A DNA stretch of 64,000 bases from Sphingobacteriales bacterium. Its GTDB lineage: Bacteria; Bacteroidota; Bacteroidia; Chitinophagales; Chitinophagaceae. Both the position numbers and the translations under genes were made by a program. How positions within the stretch are numbered: position 1 is the stretch's first letter; the number at the start of each line of letters is the position of its first letter. The DNA is taken from NCBI GenBank assembly GCA_016192105.1, contig JACPUV010000007.1, positions 1 through 64,000 on the forward strand. Reading direction: 5' to 3'. This document shows positions 26,774-35,546 of the stretch, one piece after another. Under the pieces are notes generated by a model that ran no database searches, was not told the origin of the DNA, and saw only the letters and a list, made by a program, of their open reading frames with translations.

Positions 26774-26829
26774 GACGGGTCTCCTCCAACCGCAACCAGC
26801 CTTAACAAACTCTTGCGGAGGGACCCGTC
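26774..26829. repeat. Imperfect inverted repeat, 13-base arms
   Basis: GACGGGTCTCCTCC (26774-26787) and GGAGGGACCCGTC (26817-26829) are complementary apart from one extra base, around a 29-base loop. It sits upstream of the gene at 26146-26706 in minus-strand order, next to the attC/MITE-like repeat. No T-run follows. Confidence 0.6.
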
Positions 26830-26888
26830 GCTTGCGGAGCCCGGTCTCACTCATTCCTCAAATTTTAGAAATTCCCGGTAATCTTTTA

Positions 26889-27021
26889 CCCTCGCTGTCC
26901 GTAGTGTTCCTTTACCTGCTTAAAAATAAGAAAACACCTAACTTATAACGGCTGGCCTGAGTCTGCGGCTCAGGTCCACAACCCTAAAGCTGAAGATGCC
27001 GGAACACTTCGGACAGCAGGG
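26889..27021. repeat. attC/MITE-like element, complete copy with inverted termini
   Basis: A 133-base element. Its ends, from CCCTCGCTGTCC to GTAGTGTTCC on the left and GGAACACTTCGG to ACAGCAGGG on the right, are inverted copies of about 21 bases with one indel and one mismatch. Inside, CCTGAG (26957-26962 region) and CTCAGG form a central hairpin. Read on the minus strand, the sequence runs from AACTAAC at the stop of the 27030 gene to GTTAGGT, two boxes that are nearly complementary, as in attC sites (RYYYAAC ... GTTRRRY). A partial second copy is at 27650-27752. Confidence 0.65.
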
Positions 27022-27029
27022 ACATACAG

Positions 27030-27635
27030 TTAGTTATTCTTAAATTTAAATGTTGAGTTATTAAACTTTAATCTCTTTTTACGAAAAATAATTTTTTCTT
27101 TATTGAAAAAGAATTCCGAATTATTAATTGGTGCCAATCTTATTTCAAAATAATCAGAATTTGAATTCTTTACCTGGTAATAAAACTGATAATTCTTAAA
27201 AAAAACAATATTAACATTATTGAGCTTTTGATCAATAGTTACGCTACCGTTAGAATCGGAAACCACTTTAGTAGTATTATTAACAAAATACTCTAACCCA
27301 CAAATTGGCGTGCTATCTAAATAATTAAGTGTCTTAATTATAGTATAACTCTTTTGTAGATTATCAAAACCTTTCACAGATTCTTTCACACTACCGTTCC
27401 TTTTGGTTAAGAATGTATCGGATGTAATTAATAATTTATGATTCTTTTTTTCAATTGTACCGTATGATTCTCTTAAATAAAGGCCAGCATACAAACTATA
27501 TTCAAATCTTCCACTTTGATCAAATTTAAATTTTTCCAAAAAACCTCTTCTTTCAATAGAAAATTCTCCTTGGGGCATGCTATTTCTTGTGCAAGAAATA
27601 AACAATAGCAACAAAACAAATAAATAAACTCTCAT
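27030..27635 (-). CDS. Putative lipoprotein in an AT-rich island
   Basis: 201 residues. The N-terminus is hydrophobic (VYLFVLLLLF) and ends in ISCTRN, a lipobox-like segment with Cys15, so the mature protein is probably a lipoprotein. The middle part alternates short beta-like segments; the stretch around residues 100-150 (a short Gly/Asp turn, then hydrophobic strands) faintly recalls carboxypeptidase-regulatory-like folds, but I do not claim it. Base composition is strongly AT-rich. It lies between the complete and the partial copy of the 133-base repeat, with a gap of only about 8 bases on its downstream side and 14 on its upstream side. Confidence 0.72.
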   Translation of the reverse strand: MRVYLFVLLLLFISCTRNSMPQGEFSIERRGFLEKFKFDQSGRFEYSLYAGLYLRESYGTIEKKNHKLLITSDTFLTKRNGSVKESVKGFDNLQKSYTIIKTLNYLDSTPICGLEYFVNNTTKVVSDSNGSVTIDQKLNNVNIVFFKNYQFYYQVKNSNSDYFEIRLAPINNSEFFFNKEKIIFRKKRLKFNNSTFKFKNN

Positions 27636-27649
27636 ATAAAATTTAATTT

Positions 27650-27752
27650 CCCCGCTGTCCGTAGTGTTCCTTTACCCGCTTAAAAATAAGAAAACAACTG
27701 ATTTATGACGGACCTGAGTCTGCGACGCAGGCCAGCAACCCTAAAGCTGAAG
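27650..27752. repeat. attC/MITE-like element, truncated copy
   Basis: 103 bases that match the first three quarters of the element at 26889-27021, from CCCGCTGTCCGTAGTGTTCC to AACCCTAAAGCTGAAG, with scattered substitutions and a 4-base deletion. The right inverted terminus is missing. It is a direct repeat of the other copy, and the two flank the lipoprotein gene. Confidence 0.75.
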
Positions 27753-28037
27753 TAATACGCTACTATCAATTTTTCCTGTGTAGAAAAGGACAGAGCTCGT
27801 ACAAAAAAGTATAAAAATGACTGTTTTGACAGGGGCAAATTTTCGGAACAAGTACGTCATAACAACCTGTTTACCAAATTTTTGAGTTGCCTTATTTTAG
27901 ATTTCTTCGAGACTTGTTCGAGGATTGTCCGGGACTGTTCGACAATTTGCGAAGAAAGGTCGAACAGATATCGAATCAGTATCGAACAAACTGGCTGTTT
28001 TGTTCTTGTCCCAGAGTTATAATCAGCGCATAAAAAA
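27753..28037. other. AT-rich gap with no gene
   Basis: No credible gene. A 72-codon open frame on the minus strand (27857-28075) runs through the dcw terminator and is not convincing. Several short TTCGA and TATCGAA repeats occur at 27900-27985. Confidence 0.5.
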
Positions 28038-28059
28038 CCCCCGGTAAGAATACCGGGGG
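28032..28059 (-). terminator. Terminator of the dcw cluster
   Basis: CCCCCGGTA (28038-28046), loop AGAA, TACCGGGGG (28051-28059), with an A-run at 28032-28037 that becomes a T-run on the minus strand. It lies 105 bases after the ftsZ stop codon and closes the cell-division operon. Confidence 0.88.
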
Positions 28060-28163
28060 AACAACTAAAAAACACTAGCTAAATGCTCGTGCCGCCCGGA
28101 AAACCCGGGGCGGACGGGGCTTCATTGGAACGAACAACGGGTCGCGGATCAGGACCGGATAAT

Positions 28164-30167
28164 TCAATCGGGCTTCTTACCGTCTAAGAAGGTATTGATC
28201 GTGCTGATATGTCCCTGGTTCTTTTCGTCAGACTTGACTTCGTAACTGCTGTAGAAATTTTCAATATGGGAATTGCTGTTATACAATTCCATATTGCGGC
28301 GGATATAGGCCGGCACGGTCTCAAACTCATTATTGGGGTCAGCAGCGTTAACATTGAAAGACAAGTTGCGTAACTTGTGCAGTCTTTCGGCTGCCCTACG
28401 TTTTTGCTCCTCGGCTTCGTCCTGCAGTGCAGGATCCTCAACTTCGGTGGACAAAGGTGACTGAGCCTGATGGGCCAACGGCATATCCGCCGCTGGAATG
28501 TCATCCCGTTCTACTAGCTGCATTTGCAAATCGAGGAGTTCTTCCTGTTCTTCGCTGGCAGGCTTTTTTGCAGAAGGGACCGGTTCTTCTGCGGAAATTT
28601 TTGAGGTGATCGCCTCTGTTTTTGTTTCCGCGTAGATATTGGACGGTCTGGCCAGATAACCTCCCGATGCTGCAGACACCGGGGATGTACTACTAGTACT
28701 ATCTTTCAGGCTGAGGATCAACTCAGCATCTGTTTCTTTAATAACGGGGGGTGCGGACGCATGCAGCGGTTTCGAAATTATCTCATCGTTTTTTTCCGCA
28801 GTTGACATTTTGCCAACAGTAAATTCACCATTAGTTTCCTTCGTAGAATCACTTAGTAAATTTACCTGGATACCGGACACTGATACCGGCTCAGCGGGCT
28901 GCAGTTCCCAATGGATAATCACTGGCTCGGCCGGCTCTTTAATATCACTCAGATCAATCACAGGCGCGGCTGCCGGAAATTCTTCCACCAGTTTTGGCAT
29001 CAGATAATCTCCTGTTTTAGCGACTGCCTGCAGGGGGATGGCCTGCTCCGGCACTTCTTCTTTTTCCCCGGCAACCGGCTGTACTTCAGTTTTCTGACTG
29101 ATCGGGATAACCGGGGCTTCTTCCTGCTGCCCCAGCACCATTACGATCTTTTCTTCCGGTTGGGGTGCTTCCTTTTTCGGAACCGGCTTGGCAAAGGGAT
29201 CCTTGTGCTCAAAACCTGTCGCAATAAGCGTAATGCCGATCCGGTCTTCCAGGGTATTATCATAGCCCATACCAAGGATCACATCCGTGTTCTCCCCGGC
29301 CTGGGTGAGCAGGTAATTCTGGATCACTTCCACTTCATCCATGGTAAACTCATGGTCGCCCTGAGCTGAATTGATATTAATAAGGATCCATTTCGCGCCA
29401 TGTATTTCACTGTCGTTCAGCAAGGGTGAATTCAATGCTTCTTCAATGGCTTTCTGTGCCCTGTTTTCACCGGATGCTTCCGCATTCCCGAGGATGGCCA
29501 CCCCTCCGTTTTTCATCACGGTGCATACATCCGCAAAGTCCACATTGATCTGGCCGGTGCTGTTGATCACATCGGTGATACACTTGGATGCAGTAGCCAG
29601 TACATTATCCGCCTTGGCAAAGGCTTCCCGCATTTTCAGGTTGCCGTACTGGTGCCGCAGTTTATCATTGCTGATGACCAGCAGGGTATCAACATAACCT
29701 TTTAAGGATTTAATTCCTTCTTCCGCCTGCAGCTGGCGTTTTTTTCCTTCGTAGGCAAAAGGAGTGGTCACAATCCCAACGGTCAGGATGCCGAGGTCTT
29801 TACAGATCTTGGCAATAATGGGTGCGCCCCCGGTACCGGTACCGCCGCCCATACCGGCAGTAATAAAGGCCATCTTGGTATTGACTTCGAGTATCCGTTT
29901 GATTTCTTCAAGCGATTCTTCAGTTGCCTGCCTCCCGATGTCGGGATTAGCACCGGCACCCAGTCCCTGTGTCAGGTGCGGGCCGAGCTGGATCCGGTTG
30001 GGTATCGGGCTGCAGGCCAGTGCCTGTGCATCGGTATTGCATATCACAAAATTTACACCGTCAATCTGCTGGCTGAACATAAAGTTCACCGCATTGCCGC
30101 CGCCACCGCCCACACCGATTACTTTCAGAATGGATGATTTTTCCTTGGGCAGATCAAAATGTATCAT
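28164..30167 (-). CDS. ftsZ: Cell division protein FtsZ, long-tailed form
   Basis: 667 residues. The tubulin-like GTPase core covers about residues 10-320: the G-box GGGTGTG is at 107-113, an ITAGMGGGT segment leads into it, and the T7 region is in the normal place. The tail of about 340 residues is Glu-, Pro- and Ser-rich and disordered in appearance, far longer than in E. coli FtsZ (383 residues in all), as is common in Bacteroidota. It ends with a short conserved-looking segment rich in Asn and Lys (AYIRRNMELY, then TFLDGKKPD). FtsZ polymerises into the division ring. It is the last gene of the cluster, followed by a strong terminator. Confidence 0.98.
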   Translation of the reverse strand: MIHFDLPKEKSSILKVIGVGGGGGNAVNFMFSQQIDGVNFVICNTDAQALACSPIPNRIQLGPHLTQGLGAGANPDIGRQATEESLEEIKRILEVNTKMAFITAGMGGGTGTGGAPIIAKICKDLGILTVGIVTTPFAYEGKKRQLQAEEGIKSLKGYVDTLLVISNDKLRHQYGNLKMREAFAKADNVLATASKCITDVINSTGQINVDFADVCTVMKNGGVAILGNAEASGENRAQKAIEEALNSPLLNDSEIHGAKWILININSAQGDHEFTMDEVEVIQNYLLTQAGENTDVILGMGYDNTLEDRIGITLIATGFEHKDPFAKPVPKKEAPQPEEKIVMVLGQQEEAPVIPISQKTEVQPVAGEKEEVPEQAIPLQAVAKTGDYLMPKLVEEFPAAAPVIDLSDIKEPAEPVIIHWELQPAEPVSVSGIQVNLLSDSTKETNGEFTVGKMSTAEKNDEIISKPLHASAPPVIKETDAELILSLKDSTSSTSPVSAASGGYLARPSNIYAETKTEAITSKISAEEPVPSAKKPASEEQEELLDLQMQLVERDDIPAADMPLAHQAQSPLSTEVEDPALQDEAEEQKRRAAERLHKLRNLSFNVNAADPNNEFETVPAYIRRNMELYNSNSHIENFYSSYEVKSDEKNQGHISTINTFLDGKKPD

Positions 30168-30189
30168 AGTTAGAATTTAATAGTTGGAT

Positions 30190-30303
30190 AGTTGATTAGC
30201 AAAAAATCAAAATTCAAAAGTAAAAATTAAAAAATCCGCTGTTCGAAAAGCCTTTCCATTTCTCAACCTGCTCCTCTTTTGACTTTTGACTTTTTAGTTT
30301 TGA
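30190..30303. repeat. AT-rich inverted repeat between ftsA and ftsZ
   Basis: An AAAATCAAAATTCAAAAG stretch near 30200 faces a CTTTTGACTTTTGACTTTTT stretch near 30285, which are partly complementary. Such TCAAAA-rich runs are frequent in Bacteroidota intergenic DNA. It might act as an internal attenuator between ftsA and ftsZ. Confidence 0.5.
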
Positions 30304-30305
30304 CT

Positions 30306-31679
30306 TTATAAATGTTTGTCTTCTTCTTCTTTGAACAGATCAATGATGCCGTCTTTGAACTTGCCCCAGAAATTGCTGAGCCCTTTCCGGTTCCTGGCTT
30401 TTTCCGGGCTGATCACTTCTTCCACCACCGGCTGCAATTCTTCCTCGTGTGCCTGCTTCAGTCCTTCGGGCACATCCACTTTCCGGAAATCCTTGTCAAA
30501 CTCCTTCCGGTTATGTTCAAAATCATCGTATCCTTTCAGGATAAGACCGATACAGGTGGAATAGGTGGGTTTGGACAATTCCTCGATGTGTCCGCCGGCC
30601 AGGTGTTCATTGGGAAAACCGATCCTTGCATTGAGGCCGGTTACATATTCTGTCAGCTGGATCAGGTGTTTGAGCTGTGACCCACCCCCGGTAAGTATGA
30701 TACCGCCATTGAGCGCTTTGTTATCCAGTCCCACCTGTTTCAGGTGATAGGTTACAAAATCCATGATCTCACTCATCCGGGCCTGGATGATATTGGCCAG
30801 GTTCTTTACGCTGATCTCTTTGGCGGGCATCCCCCGTAAACCGGGAATAGTGATATAGGCATTGGCCTTGGCTTCATTGGCCAGGGCGCTGCCAAACTGG
30901 ATCTTCATTTGCTCGGCCTGTGTCTTCAGCACACCCAGGCCGGTCTTAATATCATTGGTGATATTCTCTCCCGCAAAGGGAATCACCGCGGTATGCTTTA
31001 AGATCCCTTCATAAAACACGGCGAGGTCCGTGGTGCCGCCCCCGATATCCACGATGGCCACACCGGCTTCCAGGTCTTCCTGTCCCATAACGGCAGAAGA
31101 AGAAGCCAGCGGTTGTAATACCAGGTCCTTGGTGCGCAGGTTGGCTTTCTCCACGCTGCGGTTGATATTGCGGATCGCGTTCTTGTCGCCGGTGATGATA
31201 TGGAAATTAGCGCCGATCTTCACTCCGCCATACCCGATCGGGTTGGGGATGTTCTGGAAATTATCAACCGTGAACTCCTGCGGGATCACATCAATGATCT
31301 GATCGCCGGCCGGAATATAGGTTTTGTACTGGTCATCGATCAGCTGGTCGATTTCCCGCTGGGTGATCTCTTCATCGGTACGCTGGCGTACAATGTCGCC
31401 ACGGGTTTGCAGGCTCTTGATATGATGACCGGCAATGCCCACATATACTTCGCTGATATCGAGGTCGGGGTTCGAGGCAAAACAATTATCCAGCGCGGTC
31501 CGGATCGCCTTAATGGTCTCATCAATGTTCAGCACCTGCCCGTGCTTCACGCCATTGGAATTGGCCTTGCCAAATCCGAGGATCTCCAGTTTGCCATACT
31601 CGTTCTTCCGTCCGGCAATTACCGCGATCTTGGTGGTACCGATGTCAAGACCGACAATAATGGGTTGTTCGTTGTTCAT
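30306..31679 (-). CDS. ftsA: Cell division protein FtsA
   Basis: 457 residues, actin-like ATPase that anchors FtsZ to the membrane. The N-terminal phosphate-1 motif VGLDIGTTKIAV (about 9-20) and the VDIGGGTTDLAVF segment (phosphate-2) are clear. The C-terminal segment NFWGKFKDGIIDLF forms an amphipathic helix for membrane targeting. It sits between ftsQ and ftsZ with gaps of 58 and 138 bases; the latter gap holds AT-rich inverted repeats. Confidence 0.97.
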   Translation of the reverse strand: MNNEQPIIVGLDIGTTKIAVIAGRKNEYGKLEILGFGKANSNGVKHGQVLNIDETIKAIRTALDNCFASNPDLDISEVYVGIAGHHIKSLQTRGDIVRQRTDEEITQREIDQLIDDQYKTYIPAGDQIIDVIPQEFTVDNFQNIPNPIGYGGVKIGANFHIITGDKNAIRNINRSVEKANLRTKDLVLQPLASSSAVMGQEDLEAGVAIVDIGGGTTDLAVFYEGILKHTAVIPFAGENITNDIKTGLGVLKTQAEQMKIQFGSALANEAKANAYITIPGLRGMPAKEISVKNLANIIQARMSEIMDFVTYHLKQVGLDNKALNGGIILTGGGSQLKHLIQLTEYVTGLNARIGFPNEHLAGGHIEELSKPTYSTCIGLILKGYDDFEHNRKEFDKDFRKVDVPEGLKQAHEEELQPVVEEVISPEKARNRKGLSNFWGKFKDGIIDLFKEEEDKHL

Positions 31680-31737
31680 AGTTGTTGTTTTAGTTGTTGC
31701 TTTAGTTGTTGTTGTTTTTATCGAAATCGTTATTTTT

Positions 31738-32883
31738 TTAGTTATACCCTCCTGCCGGGTCCTCCTTTATCTTCGGCGGCATCAGCGCCCGTGGCTTACG
31801 GACCGCTGGTTTATTCACAACCGGCTTCGGGTTTGTTTTCCTTTGTTCGGCAGCCGGCGTTTCTCTCTTGTCGGCTGGTTTGGCTGCGGAAACAGGTTTC
31901 AAAGGGACAGGATCAGGATTTTTTAAGTTAGTTGCCGTTACGGGGGGCTTTGAATCCTCCAGTACTAAATCATCCGCCGCATCGGGTTCCATCGGGGGCT
32001 GCAGCACCGGCAGGGTCCGGGTGACCGTATCATTTTCCGCATCCCTCGACAACCGCAGCAGGTTCTCCACATTTTTTCTCAGCTGCACTGAATCAACTTT
32101 GGGATCCCCGGCAAAACGGGAAGCCAGCACCTGTCCCGCATACTGCACATTGATCACTTTATACCGGTCGAACCCGGTCCGGCTCATGACCTGTTTATAA
32201 AAAGCCATCAGGCGGCTGAACTGCCTTTCAATATGATCGCCCTCTCCCATTTTCACCACATGGTTCCCGACCACCGGTATCATTTCAATAGTACGGTCCG
32301 GTTCAATATCGATCTGCGCCACCTGCGCCAGCCAGAAAGGATCCTGCAGGATATAGTTGGCGGCTCTTGTTATATGGTCCAGCAATACGCTGTCTGCCGC
32401 CGTCATTTTTTTTATCTCCGGATAACCGGTGAAAACGGGTACCCGGGCGCTGAGCTGATCCGACAAAGGCATCCGTTTCCCGCTTTTATCGATATAAAAA
32501 GAGCGGCCGGCCGTGGTGAAGATCCGGGCCACCGGTTCTTTTTCTGTTACCGTTACATGCAGCATGCCCTGGTTATCGATATACAATTCCGCGTTACTGA
32601 TCCAGCTATTGCGCTCCAGCGCCGTTTCCATATCATGCAGGCTGAGCGAGGAAACCAGCTGTCCTTTGATATCCCCTTTTGCCGATTTCTTCAGCAGCGT
32701 TTCCACCTCCTTCCGGTCAATAAAATAATTCGTCTCCACCCCGCTGATCACAATGGTATAACCATTGCACAACCCTTTGTTCTTTTTACTGATAGCCGCC
32801 ATCAGCAGGGTAAACATACCCGCGCCAATACACAGCCATACTGTGATAAAGATGATTTTCCGTATCGTTGTTCCCGCTTTCAA
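31738..32883 (-). CDS. ftsQ: Cell division protein FtsQ
   Basis: 381 residues. One transmembrane helix (about 9-30), then a POTRA-like domain (about 40-110, with WISNAELYIDNQGMLHVTV) and the FtsQ beta domain, then a Pro- and Lys-rich C-terminal tail of about 80 residues. It links the early divisome to the FtsL/FtsI/FtsW synthases. It begins with TTG one base after the murC stop codon; no ATG is available before the membrane helix. The tail beyond residue 300 looks disordered and is longer than in E. coli FtsQ (276 residues). Confidence 0.88.
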   Translation of the reverse strand: MKAGTTIRKIIFITVWLCIGAGMFTLLMAAISKKNKGLCNGYTIVISGVETNYFIDRKEVETLLKKSAKGDIKGQLVSSLSLHDMETALERNSWISNAELYIDNQGMLHVTVTEKEPVARIFTTAGRSFYIDKSGKRMPLSDQLSARVPVFTGYPEIKKMTAADSVLLDHITRAANYILQDPFWLAQVAQIDIEPDRTIEMIPVVGNHVVKMGEGDHIERQFSRLMAFYKQVMSRTGFDRYKVINVQYAGQVLASRFAGDPKVDSVQLRKNVENLLRLSRDAENDTVTRTLPVLQPPMEPDAADDLVLEDSKPPVTATNLKNPDPVPLKPVSAAKPADKRETPAAEQRKTNPKPVVNKPAVRKPRALMPPKIKEDPAGGYN

Positions 32884-32884
32884 T

Positions 32885-34309
32885 TTATAGTTCCTTCAGT
32901 ATATTCCTAATTGGTTCCAGCAATCCGTCAATGTCCCCTGCTCCCGCCGTGATCAGCACTTCCCCGAACTCCCTGTTCAGCGTGGCCGCATACTGTTCTT
33001 TTACCCAGCGCAGCAACTCCTCCTTTCCCATCACCGCTTTATGTTCATTCTTCATTCTTTCCAGGATCATTTCACTGTTTACCCCTTCGATTGGAAGCTC
33101 CCTTGCGGGATAGACAGGCAACAGGATCACTTCATCGGCCCCGTCCAGTACTTCCGCAAAACCGGCTGCGAGGTCACGGGTCCGGCTGTACAGGTGCGGC
33201 TGAAACAGCACGGTACACTTCTTCTGCCTGAACAGTGATTTAGCGCCATTGATCAGCGCCCGCAATTCCTCCGGGTGATGGGCATAATCATCAATGAATA
33301 CGATCCGTTCATTTTTCAGGATGTATTCAAACCGCCTTTTCACCCCGCGGAAATTTTCCACGGCCGCTTTGATCTTTTCCTTTTCAATTCCCAAAGAGCG
33401 GGCGATAGCGATGGCCGCCACTGCGTTCTCCACATTGTGCATCCCCCCCATATTCAACCGTACATTCTCAATCACTTCTTCTTTTACCACCACATCAAAT
33501 TCATAACTGCCATTGCTCATCCGGATATTCGCCGCATACAGGTCTGCCGATTCATTCTGCAGGCTGTAGGTCAGGTGCTGATCCGCTTTCAGTTCTTTTC
33601 CCCGTTTCAGCCCGAACTGGCTGACCAGGAGTCCCCCGGGTTTTACTGCTTTACTGAAATCAATAAACGCGTCTTCCATCGCCGTTGCGGTGCCATAGAT
33701 ATCCAGGTGGTCCGCATCCATGGCGGTGATCACAGCAATATCCGGGCTCAGTTTCAAAAAACTCCGGTCGTATTCATCTGCCTCGATTACACATACATTC
33801 CGCTCACTGCTCCAGCAATTCGACCCGTAATTCACCGCGATGCCCCCGAGGAAAGCATTGCAGCCAAAACCACTGTCGCGCAGCAAATGCGCGGTCATGG
33901 TTGTAATGGTAGTTTTGCCATGGGTACCGGCAATACAGATATTGAAAGAACCTGCTGTTACCAATTGCAGCACATCACTCCGCTTCACCACTTTGTACCC
34001 GTTCTCCCGGTAGTACAGCAGCTCCCGGTGACCGGCCGGCACGGCGGGTGTATAGACCACCAGGCCGGCATCTTTCGGCAGGACCTCCACATTCTCTTCA
34101 TAATGCACCGCGATACCGCTGGCCTCCAGTTCCCGGGTCAGTGCCGTGGGCGTTTTATCATAGCCGCTCACTTTTATTCCGCTTGCCTGGAAGAAGCGCG
34201 CCAGGGCACTCATCCCGATACCACCGATACCGATGAAGTACACAACTTCCTCCCGGCCTTCCCCAAGGGAGAAGGAATACCGCTTATTTATCAGGTTCAT
34301 GTCTGTCAT
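32885..34309 (-). CDS. murC: UDP-N-acetylmuramate--L-alanine ligase MurC
   Basis: 474 residues. Mur-ligase family with an N-terminal GIGGIGMSALA nucleotide-sugar segment, ATP-binding AGTHGKTT (about 129-136), and a C-terminal domain containing the YAHHPEELRA stretch typical of MurC. It adds L-Ala to UDP-MurNAc in the cytoplasm. Positioned between murG and ftsQ, with a 1-base gap to ftsQ. Two possible ATGs exist at the N-terminus (residues 1 and 4); I kept the first. Confidence 0.97.
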   Translation of the reverse strand: MTDMNLINKRYSFSLGEGREEVVYFIGIGGIGMSALARFFQASGIKVSGYDKTPTALTRELEASGIAVHYEENVEVLPKDAGLVVYTPAVPAGHRELLYYRENGYKVVKRSDVLQLVTAGSFNICIAGTHGKTTITTMTAHLLRDSGFGCNAFLGGIAVNYGSNCWSSERNVCVIEADEYDRSFLKLSPDIAVITAMDADHLDIYGTATAMEDAFIDFSKAVKPGGLLVSQFGLKRGKELKADQHLTYSLQNESADLYAANIRMSNGSYEFDVVVKEEVIENVRLNMGGMHNVENAVAAIAIARSLGIEKEKIKAAVENFRGVKRRFEYILKNERIVFIDDYAHHPEELRALINGAKSLFRQKKCTVLFQPHLYSRTRDLAAGFAEVLDGADEVILLPVYPARELPIEGVNSEMILERMKNEHKAVMGKEELLRWVKEQYAATLNREFGEVLITAGAGDIDGLLEPIRNILKEL

Positions 34310-34377
34310 TCTTCTCCGTTTTTCAATCCCCCGGAGGGGGTATTCATAAGGACAGTATCGGTTTGTTCATTTTCTGA

Positions 34378-35517
34378 TCAGATCGCTTTCAGCATTTCTG
34401 CCGCAATGACCTCATCTGCATTTGTCACCGCCAGGAGAGCGATATTCTTTTTCAGCTCCTCCTGTTTTTTTTCATCGGCGGCCAGTTCCAGTGTCCTTTT
34501 CACCAGTTCCTGCATCACATCACTGTTCTTCACCATCAGCGCTGCATTTTTATTCACTAACTGCCGTGCATTCACGGTTTGGTGATCCTCTGCAGCAAAG
34601 GGGTAGGGTACGAACAAAACGGGCTTTTTGGCAACACAGAGTTCAGCAACGGTCATGGCGCCTGCGCGGGCCACCACGATATCCGCGGCGGCATAGGCAT
34701 ATTCCATCTGCGTGATGAACTCATTGACCCAGACGGAAGGTTTTCCAAGGGCACGTTCCTTTGCAATGGCAGCATACGGTTTCCCGGTTTGCCAGATCAG
34801 TTGCAGTCCGGCCTGCAATAATTCATCCAGTCCTTTATCGATCGCTTCGTTGACAGAACGGGCTCCCAGGCTGCCTCCCACCACGAATACGGTTTTCTTT
34901 TCCCGGTCCAGCGAAAACTGCTTCACGCCCTCTTCCCGGCTGATGCCGGCGCCGGTGATGGATGCCCGCACCGGGTTACCGGTAACTTTAATCTTTTCCG
35001 GCGGGAAAAATTTTTCCATCCCATCCGTACCGGTAAAAATCATTGTCGCTTTTTTCCCCAGCAGGATATTGGATTTACCGGCAAAGGAATTGGACTCATG
35101 GAGAAAGGTTTTTATTCCTTTCGCCTGCGCCATCCGCAGCACCGGGAAACTGGAATAACCTCCCACCCCGATGACGGCATCCGGTTTAAATTTTTTGAAG
35201 ATGCGGCGCACCTGCAAAAAACTTTTTACCAGTTTAAAGGGCAAACCGATGTTTTTTATCAAAGAGCTCCGGTTGAATCCCGCGATATCCAACCCTTCAA
35301 TCGCATATCCAGCCTGGGGTACTTTTTCCATTTCCATCTTCCCCTTCGCCCCAACAAAAAGTATTTCAAGAGCCGGGTCCTTTTTTTTCAGCGCATTCGC
35401 AATGGCGATGGCCGGAAAAATATGGCCTCCCGTTCCTCCTCCCGCAATAACGATATGCTTTCCCCGCCCGCTGACGGGTGAGCCGGATACTTCACTATTG
35501 CTGATTCGTTCATTCAT
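34378..35517 (-). CDS. murG: Undecaprenyldiphospho-muramoylpentapeptide beta-N-acetylglucosaminyltransferase
   Basis: 379 residues. The N-terminal GGGTGGHIFPA loop (about 26-36) binds the lipid-I diphosphate, and HESNSFAGKSN and GARSVNEAI match GT28 family landmarks. It makes lipid II from lipid I at the inner face of the membrane. It is flanked by ftsW (29-base gap) and murC (68-base gap). Confidence 0.97.
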   Translation of the reverse strand: MNERISNSEVSGSPVSGRGKHIVIAGGGTGGHIFPAIAIANALKKKDPALEILFVGAKGKMEMEKVPQAGYAIEGLDIAGFNRSSLIKNIGLPFKLVKSFLQVRRIFKKFKPDAVIGVGGYSSFPVLRMAQAKGIKTFLHESNSFAGKSNILLGKKATMIFTGTDGMEKFFPPEKIKVTGNPVRASITGAGISREEGVKQFSLDREKKTVFVVGGSLGARSVNEAIDKGLDELLQAGLQLIWQTGKPYAAIAKERALGKPSVWVNEFITQMEYAYAAADIVVARAGAMTVAELCVAKKPVLFVPYPFAAEDHQTVNARQLVNKNAALMVKNSDVMQELVKRTLELAADEKKQEELKKNIALLAVTNADEVIAAEMLKAI

Positions 35518-35546
35518 TTCAGTCTGTTCAATTCCGCTGTTACTGT

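Noticed and set aside
27857..28075. A 72-codon minus-strand frame
   Set aside because: It runs through the dcw terminator hairpin and has no family resemblance.
33275..34585. A 436-codon plus-strand frame opposite murC and murG
   Set aside because: It is antisense to conserved genes with complete motifs and has no recognisable domain.
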